A stretch of DNA of 64,000 bases from Calliopum simillimum (lineage: Eukaryota; Arthropoda; Insecta; Diptera; Lauxaniidae): positions 8,680,001-8,744,000 of the forward strand of contig OX638372.1 in NCBI GenBank assembly GCA_951812925.1. The letters are read 5' to 3'. Positions 56,871-64,000 of the stretch are shown in pieces (position 1 is the first letter of the stretch; every line of letters begins with the position of its first letter). The translations under genes and the position numbers were made by a program. The notes under the pieces are model-generated. The model was not told the DNA's origin, did not search any database, and saw nothing but the letters and a program-made list of their open reading frames with translations.

Positions 56871-58576
56871 GGGTATGAAGAAAACGGATGACAGATTCGA
56901 AATCAGAGATCTCATTCCGAATTTTTTGTTGCACAATGTTATTAATAGTATTCAGAGAATATTCAAAGGCCTTTTCTGTAATTTTAGTAAGAAAAGAATA
57001 TTAAAAACTGAACATTTTGCTAAACATAAAAAACTTACCTTTTGCTTCCAAAATTCAAAAGCTTGCAAATCGGTTAAAAATGTCCAAAATACCTACCCTT
57101 CCCAAAATTCACATAAATTTGTTTTGCTATTGTATTTTTAATGAACTTGGCCTGAAGCGAAATCCGAATGGTAATGCCAAATCTTGTTCCGCTAGGCATG
57201 GAATGGCGGTGTGGATATAATGGGTTTTTCTGGGACTACCATCTAAAGTCTCACTGACAGAAGATTCTCAACACACAGTTTTTCAAGCTAAGCTTTTTTA
57301 ACCAAAACAATTAAACGATTTTCAAATCGTCATATATGAATTTTTTTGTAAAAATTTCTCATTTCTTCTATGAGTTGTTGTTTTGTTCTTATTTTCCTTT
57401 TTTCTCGAAAAACAAACCATTTGCTCTATTAACAGCCACATTATTTGCGCTATCAGCAACGAATTACTTTATCCGTCAAAAATTACCGTTTTATTGTCAA
57501 AGTCAATTCAAATCAAATCATTTGGAAGGAAGCGTCTTTTGATGGTTTTGTCGCAATTGACAAAAACGCTACAAACGCTGGTTTATGGTAGAGGGTAGAC
57601 AAGTGGAGGTAACCAAAAACCAAGCAAACATATGACAAACGCCACAATATCCACCACTTATGCCTTCTCCCCTCCTCCTGTATTGCTATTTCTATTCAAG
57701 TTATTCCATTGAATGTTATGCTTTGTATCCAATGAACCTTAAGAACTCTTGTCGATTGATAAGTTTGACAGCAAGTGTAGCAAATTATCGTACCAATCGT
57801 ATAAATACGCCCTCCCGTACACACCAGGTAAGTCAGCGGCATCTTAACTTTATGGTTTGGCTTAAGTAAATGTTTTGCTTGAAATCTACGACTATGGGGC
57901 TTTTTTATTTCTCTTTTTTTTGTTATTAACAAAATAATGCAATTTTACGTTTCATTTGCTTTCAATTGAAGTTTGCTGCTTATTTTTTATTGTATAAAAT
58001 TGCCAAGGGTATTGCTATTTTTTACCCATGAATAGACTTGATTAAAAGGTATTCGATGCTAAGCACTTTTACGATTTAGCTGGATTTGGGGAAAAATAAG
58101 GGGTTGAGCAAAAGAATTAAATAAAAAATACGGCATAAATATTCATGCAACATTTTGAAAATTTTAAGTGAAAAACACCAAAATCAGCAAAATGTGAAAC
58201 AAAATGGCATATAACTTTAAAATGGTGACCGATTTTTCCTTCGGTAAGTCCAAGAGATATCATTTCTTTACGACGACTTTCATATCCAAAATTCAACTTT
58301 CCTCATATTAGGATTTCTTTCTTCCACTAGTTTTATCCAAGTAGCTGGAGTTTATTTAGGGGATTGTCGGATGGTGTTTCCCATTCATAAAATTCTCACC
58401 TTTCGTATACTGCCACTTAGAGCCATTTTCTCAATATCTGGTTTAGCTCTAATTAGAATTTTTTCACTGAAAACTTAGAGAGTTAATTTTATGGCTTTCT
58501 AATCCATATTTCCTAAGTATTATGTTCTTATCCAAGGGGGTCAGCGTAAAACAAAAGTGAGCTAATTTCGGCTCAC
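56871..58576. other. Non-coding, nothing recognised
   Basis: AT-rich sequence with short frames. No motif in any of them. Confidence 0.35.
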
Positions 58577-58866
58577 CACAATATTTCAATATTTTGCAAA
58601 TTTCTCGGAACTATGTACAACCATCAAAAAAAAATATTTTTTGTTGTTTTTTTTTTTTTTGACTCGTCTACAATAACCACAATATTTCAGTATTTTGCAA
58701 ATTTCTTGGAACCACAACAATCACAAAAAATAGTTTTCGGTGCTCTTTTCTTTTATTGAGATATAATGTTTTATTGTAGACGAGCCAAAAACAAAACAAC
58801 AAAAAATATTTTTTGTGATTGTTGTAGTTTCGAGAAATTTCCAAAATATTGAAGTTTTGTGGTTGT
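58577..58866. repeat. Palindromic repeat: one module twice direct, once inverted
   Basis: The module ACCACAATATTTCA.TATTTT, then GCAAATTTCT.GGAAC, then ACAA.ATCA(A)n occurs at 58577 and 58677 in direct orientation (100-bp step) and inverted at about 58803-58866. TTTTGACTCGTCTACAATAA (58658) pairs with TTATTGTAGACGAGCCAAAA (58772), so the outer arms form a hairpin around a 90-bp centre. Possibly a decayed foldback MITE; no flanking duplication found. Confidence 0.65.
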
Positions 58867-59399
58867 TGCGCTAGCTGCGCTTGGCTCAGTCATTTTGAAA
58901 CGCTGACACTCTTGTTCTCAGCAACTCTTTGAACAGTAGATTAGGTTAGGTTATGGAGGGGACCCAGCACAGTTCTAAATCACTTCTGTTGCTAATAAAG
59001 AACAACGGCCGACTAACTCAGATCCTAGATTCCTGTTTTGCAGAACTTTAATGTTCATACTGGTAAGTAATATATCTCGCAGAGTTATCAACCTCTCCGT
59101 CTCTTCTGTTACAAATATTTTTGCTAGAAGTACCATGCAATTGTCTGATACTTTTATCGATTCTGATATATTTATTGTGTTGAAGAAGTTTTCACTACCA
59201 ATACCAAGATCAAGTTTGAAACCATTTATACTTATAGACTTTTAAAGTGAAACATTGGTTCTATCTCATTATTCAATATAAGGAAATGGCACTATACTTG
59301 TCCTGAAATCTATGAAGGTTTTCAAATAATCTGTCTGAGTCATTTCAGGCAAAAAAGCTTTATGTACAATCGATATTATCTAGCTGTTTCAATCCATAG
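58867..59399. other. Non-coding; short TTAGG-like run
   Basis: TTAGGTTAGGTTA at 58942-58954 is only about two and a half units and cannot be taken as telomeric. Nothing else is recognised. Confidence 0.35.
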
Positions 59400-59925
59400 G
59401 TCCTAAGTTAGCTTAGCTGTTTAGGCCGCAGTTCTATAAAAAATTTAATATGTTTTTTTATGATTTTACTGATATCTCCAGACAATCTTGAAGCAGCCAT
59501 TTTTGAGTTTAGTCCGTTTCAAATTTCTTGACATTTTTCTGTATTTTGTGAAAGCCGAAATCTTTTTTGGGTTTTTCTTCATGCAGTAAGTTATATGCCA
59601 AAGACTGGCTCCGAGAAGTACTGTATTTCAAGGGCCAGAATCTCTTTTAATTTACGCTCGTTGTTCTGATTTTTCTGTTAAGGCTTGAGTTCTCTAAAAT
59701 ATTTAGTGTGGCTTTTTATGCTTTTACTGAATAAGTAAGTGTTGATAGGCCTAGGCAATCTTAAAACAGCCATCCTTGAGTTATATCCAATTTAAATTCC
59801 TTGGAATTGCTCGGTAATTTGTGAAAAACGGAATTCAATTTCTAACTGCGTTGTCCTTTATGCATTTATAAACTGGTCCCGGGAAGTGTTGTAATTCAGA
59901 AGCCAGAAACATTCCTAATATGGAG
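59400..59925. repeat. Diverged tandem duplication, ~268-bp period
   Basis: ACTGGCTCCGAGAAGTACTG at 59604 corresponds to ACTGGTCCCGGGAAGTGTTG at 59872. Upstream blocks also agree: TTTTATGaTTTTACTGAtAt, CAATCTT.AA.CAGCCAT..TTGAGTT and TTGTGAAA..CGGAAtTC. No open frame spans either unit. Confidence 0.55.
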
Positions 59926-61140
59926 AAAAGACTTCTTTTGTAGCCGAATACTCTGAGTACAGACCTGGTATGAAATTTTATTTGACAGATACCGAACACA
60001 AATTCATTGGCTCTACATTTAATGCTTCAACAATATACCCGGGACCCTTAGTTCCGTCATCTCTTTCCCCGTGATAGCATTTTCGTATATTTAGGAGAAA
60101 AGCTTAAGATATGATTCTCTTCAATTATTAAGAAACAAAAATCTTCAAGAAAAGCATAAGTAAAAGAAATATTTTTCTTTTTCCGCCTCCGCCACATCAT
60201 AATAAACCATTCAACATAATAAGAGAACACCATAATGATAAATTAATCATCATTGGCAACCATCACCATGTCACACTCTCATTATGGTTGTCAAAATCAT
60301 AACATAATCTCTAGTGGGGAAAGAATATACGTAATCTACAAATAGTTGATGAAGGTGTAATACCATAAAGAATGTCGATTTTCATTAATGAAAATGACAG
60401 GGGAAAAACAGACATTCTGTTATTATTTAATTACTAGCGCATATAAGTTGGAATTGTAGTTTGGCATTTTGGTACACCAAATTGAAGGTTTGTATAATTT
60501 TTTTTTTTTTTTTTATTTCTTCCTTTATTGACTGTCAGTTTTCATAATAAAATATGCTTTATTCCGGTAGTAATATGCTCTTACATAAGTTGTGGCACAC
60601 TTTTGTGTCTCAAATGATAATCAATCATAATCAGTAAAACACAATTAGTGGAAATAGTGGAAATTGTTTCATTAATTCCTTTTGCGAATTCAATTAGGCA
60701 AAAGTGGTAATAAAGTTTTTTTTTGGAAAAAGTAACGTTAAAATCATTTAGTCATATGAACTATATTTTGAAATATTTTTGGCTTTGTATAACAATAGCT
60801 TTACTTTTGTCCAAAGTGTTAGTTTTACCTTAAGAACACCAATTTTTTCGTATATTTTTGACTATATAATCATTATATTTGTACTGATGTTTTTGGAAAA
60901 CTTTCACAAAAAGATCAGCTAACGAAAAACCTTAGGATAAGGCTTCACAATTCTTTGGAACTGCTTTAAAATTGAATTTTTTTCTTATTTATCTTTATAA
61001 AATAGGGCAAAAATAAACAAAACTTTAAATAGCATACATCACTCTGAAACGAGAAAAGTTTAGAGAGTGGTAGAGTGGAAGTTTTGGATACTCACCAGCA
61101 TGATTTAACTCCCACATTATTGTTCTTTCGACAACATTGT
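59926..61140. other. Non-coding, nothing recognised
   Basis: AT-rich spacer upstream of the promoter-like region. No TE terminus seen. Confidence 0.35.
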
Positions 61141-61153
61141 GTAACGTCCCAAG

Positions 61154-61161
61154 TGACGTCA
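61154..61161. promoter_or_regulatory. Perfect CRE palindrome TGACGTCA
   Basis: The 8-bp CREB/ATF site lies 187 bp upstream of a TATA box, within the context AAGTGACGTCACAA. A perfect site at promoter-proximal distance supports the promoter reading but is short enough to arise by chance. Confidence 0.45.
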
Positions 61162-61348
61162 CAACTTTTCTATTTGTAACAAAACTTTAAAAAATTGTAA
61201 AGTGAACCAATTCTAACGGGAATCCAAATTTAAAACTAAAACAAACAAACCAAAACAATTTTAACGCCGTCAAACATATGTTCAAAGAGTCAACAACAAA
61301 ATATACAGTACGAACACACATACACACATACATACGTGAACCCGCGAC

Positions 61349-61387
61349 TATAAAAGCAGCAGCAGTCGAGCAATCGAGAGGCAGTCA
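61349..61387 (+). promoter_or_regulatory. Core promoter: TATAAAAG plus initiator-like GCAGTCA
   Basis: TATAAAAG (61349-61356) is preceded by GC-richer ACCCGCGAC-type sequence. GCAGTCA at 61381-61387 resembles the arthropod initiator (TCAGTY-like) with the A at 61383. That places the TATA start at about -34, slightly long for the usual -31/-30. The following 100 bases are GC-richer than anything around (GCCTAGCGTTCGTCGAGTGA). A start slightly upstream or a transposon LTR promoter remain possible. Confidence 0.5.
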
Positions 61388-61483
61388 CAGCCTAGCGTTC
61401 GTCGAGTGAACATCAGTGTTAATTTATTAATATTGATTATTAACCATCGAAAGCTTAAAGGAAAGTGCAGAGGCCTCGTATTT
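61383..61483 (+). other. Candidate non-coding first exon ending at a GTAAGG donor
   Basis: If transcription starts at about 61383, the first splice-donor-like site is TTT|GTAAGGT at 61484. The enclosed 101 bases contain no ATG, so it would be a 5' untranslated exon. The donor has a good intron side, but T instead of G as last exon base. The satellite array begins about 15 bases into the presumed intron. Alternatives are U3-R-U5 of an LTR retrotransposon, though no second LTR or primer-binding site is visible, or chance. Confidence 0.35.
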
Positions 61484-61498
61484 GTAAGGTATTAGCAA

Positions 61499-64000
61499 TA
61501 CTTCCATATAGCATTTCGTCCCGATCTTCCTTTGGACACCTTAAGTGGCCAAAAGGTCGTAGTGGACCACACTGAATACTCCATATAGTATTCACTCCAG
61601 TGTGAGTTCGATTTTTGAAGTGCTCCATATAGCATTTCGCCCCAATCTTCCTTTGGACACCTTAAGTGGCCAAAAGGTCGTAGTGGACCACACTGAATAC
61701 TCCATATAGTATTCACTCCAGTGTGAGTTCGATATTTGAAGTGCTCCATATAGCATTTCGCCCCGGTCTTCCTTTGGACACCTTAAGTGGCCAAAAGGTC
61801 GTAGTGGACCACACTGAATACTCCATATAGTATTCACTCCAGTGTGAGTTCGATATTTGAAGTGCTCCATATAGCATTTCGCCCCAATCTTCCTTTGGAC
61901 ACCTTAAGTGGCCAAAAGGTCGTAGTGGACCACACTGAATACTCCATATAGTATTCACTCCAGTGTGAGTTCGATATTTGAAGTGCTCCATATAGCATTT
62001 CGCCCCGGTCTTCCTTTGGACACCTTAAGTGGCCAAAAGGTCGTAGTGGACCACACTGAATACTCCATATAGTATTCACTCCAGTGTGAGTTCGATATTT
62101 GAAGTGCTCCATATAGCATTTCGCCCCAATCTTCCTTTGGACACCTTAAGTGGCCAAAAGGTCGTAGTGGACCACACTGAATACTCCATATAGTATTCAC
62201 TCCAGTGTGAGTTCGATATTTGAAGTGCTCCATATAGCATTTCGCCCCGATCTTCCTTTGGACACCTTAAGTGGCCAAAAGGTCGTAGTGGACCACACTG
62301 AATACTCCATATAGTATTCACTCCAGTGTGAGTTCGATATTTGAAGTGCTCCATATAGCATTTCGCCCCGATCTTCCTTTGGACACCTTAAGTGGCCAAA
62401 AGGTCGTAGTGGACCACACTGAATACTCCATATAGTATTCACTCCAGTGTGAGTTCGATATTTGAAGTGCTCCATATAGCATTTCGCCCCGATCTTCCTT
62501 TGGACACCTTAAGTGGCCAAAAGGTCGTAGTGGACCACACTGAATACTCCATATAGTATTCACTCCAGTGTGAGTTCGATATTTGAAGTGCTCCATATAG
62601 CATTTCGCCCCGATCTTCCTTTGGACACCTTAAGTGGCCAAAAGGTCGTAGTGGACCACACTGAATACTCCATATAGTATTCACTCCAGTGTGAGTTCGA
62701 TATTTGAAGTGCTCCATATAGCATTTCGCCCCGATCTTCCTTTGGACACCTTAAGTGGCCAAAAGGTCGTAGTGGACCACACTGAATACTCCATATAAGT
62801 GTGAGTTCGATATTTGAAGTGCTCCATATAGCATTTCGCCCCGATCTTCCTTTGGACACCTTAAGTGGCCAAAAGGTCGTAGTGGACCACACTGAATACT
62901 CCATATAGTATTCACTCCAGTGTGAGTTCGATATTTGAAGTGCTCCATATAGCATTTCGCCCCGATCTTCCTTTGGACACCTTAAGTGGCCAAAAGGTCG
63001 TAGTGGACCACACTGAATACTCCATATAGTATTCACTCCAGTGTGAGTTCGATATTTGAAGTGCTCCATATAGCATTTCGCCCCGATCTTCCTTTGGACA
63101 CCTTAAGTGGCCAAAAGGTCGTAGTGGACCACACTGAATACTCCATATAGTATTCACTCCAGTGTGAGTTCGATATTTGAAGTGCTCCATATAGCATTTC
63201 GCCCCGATCTTCCTTTGGACACCTTAAGTGGCCAAAAGGTCGTAGTGGACCACACTGAATACTCCATATAGTATTCACTCCAGTGTGAGTTCGATATTTG
63301 AAGTGCTCCATATAGCATTTCGCCCCGATCTTCCTTTGGACACCTTAAGTGGCCAAAAGGTCGTAGTGGACCACACTGAATACTCCATATAGTATTCACT
63401 CCAGTGTGAGTTCGATATTTGAAGTGCTCCATATAGCATTTCGCCCCGATCTTCCTTTGGACACCTTAAGTGGCCAAAAGGTCGTAGTGGACTACACTGA
63501 ATACTCCATATAGTATTCACTCCAGTGTGAGTTCGATATTTGAAGTGCTCCCTATAGCATTTCGCCCCGATCTTCCTTTGGACACCTTAAGTGGCCAAAA
63601 GGTCGTAGTGGACCACACTGAATACTCCATATAGTATTCACTCCAGTGTGAGTTCGATATTTGAAGTGCTCCATATAGCATTTCGCCCCGATCTTCCTTT
63701 GGACACCTTAAGTGGCCAAAAGGTCGTAGTGGACCACACTGAATACTTCATATAGTATTCACTCCAGTGTGAGTTCGATATTTGAAGTGCTCCATATAGC
63801 ATTTCGCCCCGATCTTCCTTTGGACACCTTAAGTGGCCAAAAGGTCGTAGTGGACCACACTGAATACTCCATATAGTATTCACTCCAGTGTGAGTTCGAT
63901 ATTTGAAGTGCTCCATATAGCGTTTCGCCCCGATCTTCCTTTGGACACCTTAAGTGACCAAAAGGTCGTAGTGGACCACACTGAATACTCCATATAGTAT
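61499..64000. repeat. 121-bp satellite array, about 20.7 units, open at the window's right edge
   Basis: The unit is 121 bp, with landmarks CTCCATATAGCATTTCGCCC, TTTGGACACCTTAAGTGGCC, AAAAGGTCGTAGTGGACCAC and ACTGAATACTCCATATAGTA. CTCCATATAG occurs twice per unit, 44 bp apart. CACACT-GAATACT and AGTATTC-(ACTCC)-AGTGTG can form a 13-bp bulged hairpin. Units are nearly identical; the first is the most diverged. Units 2-6 alternate CCAATC / CCGGTC at one site, later units all read CCGATC. One unit near 62798 lacks 11 bp. Since 121 is not a multiple of 3 and stops are few, the minus strand shows many overlapping 92-codon frames, which are artefacts. Confidence 0.97.

Noticed and set aside
58942..58954. 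Insect telomeric (TTAGG)n repeat
   Set aside because: Only about two and a half units; flies lack TTAGG telomeres and the context is ordinary.
61492..63916. Series of 81-169-codon minus-strand open frames (MEHFKYRTHTG...)
   Set aside because: They are the 121-bp satellite read through successive frames. They repeat every 121 bp with no start context, domain or selection signal.

Overview
The window is AT-rich, repeat-dense, non-coding DNA of a higher fly. I infer a schizophoran dipteran with a large genome, such as a tephritid-like or muscoid fly; species cannot be told from the sequence. The evidence is mauritiana-type mariner, DD37D mariner-like and IS630/Tc1-like transposases, two copies of a DINE-1/INE-1-like (Helentron-associated) repeat, non-LTR retrotransposon debris, and fly-style CAA/GTT and CAG/CTG runs. 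No intact host protein-coding gene is visible in 64 kb. The region is best read as intergenic DNA or the inside of a very large intron.

Layout. 1-14 kb: a sub-repeat array at the left edge, a plus-strand DINE-1-like copy (3.8-4.7 kb), a 134-bp MITE (8.86 kb), and at 11.6-11.85 kb a perfect 32-bp inverted repeat enclosing a hammerhead-ribozyme-like motif and a 36-nt poly(A). 14-17 kb: a LINE C-terminal fragment, then two adjacent TIR elements with 5-bp target duplications and CACAGTG / CACACTG ends (Transib-like signature). 19-25 kb: four Tc1/mariner relics. These are a Tc1-like fragment, an internally deleted but open mariner, a full-length broken DD37D element with TA duplications, and a decayed mariner. 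26.0-27.55 kb: a foldback element with arms of about 700 bp. 29-32 kb: degenerate arrays. 36.5 kb, 48.3 kb and 52.8 kb: a repeat family with an internal tRNA-like box A/box B module, once interrupted by a nested 1-kb foldback element. 39.4-40.6 kb: two IS630/Tc1-like remnants in opposite orientation. 43-44.3 kb: LINE RNase H and C-terminal remnant. 49.5-50.4 kb: a minus-strand DINE-1-like copy. 51.4-51.8 kb: an 8-bp minisatellite. 56.3 kb and 58.6 kb: palindromic elements.

61.1-64 kb is the most distinctive part. A promoter-like region (palindromic CRE, TATA box, initiator) and a candidate short 5' exon ending at a GTAAGG donor run directly into a 121-bp satellite array. The array has about 20.7 units and continues past the window edge. 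Its proximal units alternate as a 242-bp dimer before becoming homogeneous. If the promoter is real, the satellite lies at the start of the first intron and is transcribed.

There is no multi-gene system here in the operon sense. What interacts is transposon biology: nested and abutting insertions, non-autonomous derivatives, and long palindromes that could give double-stranded RNA.
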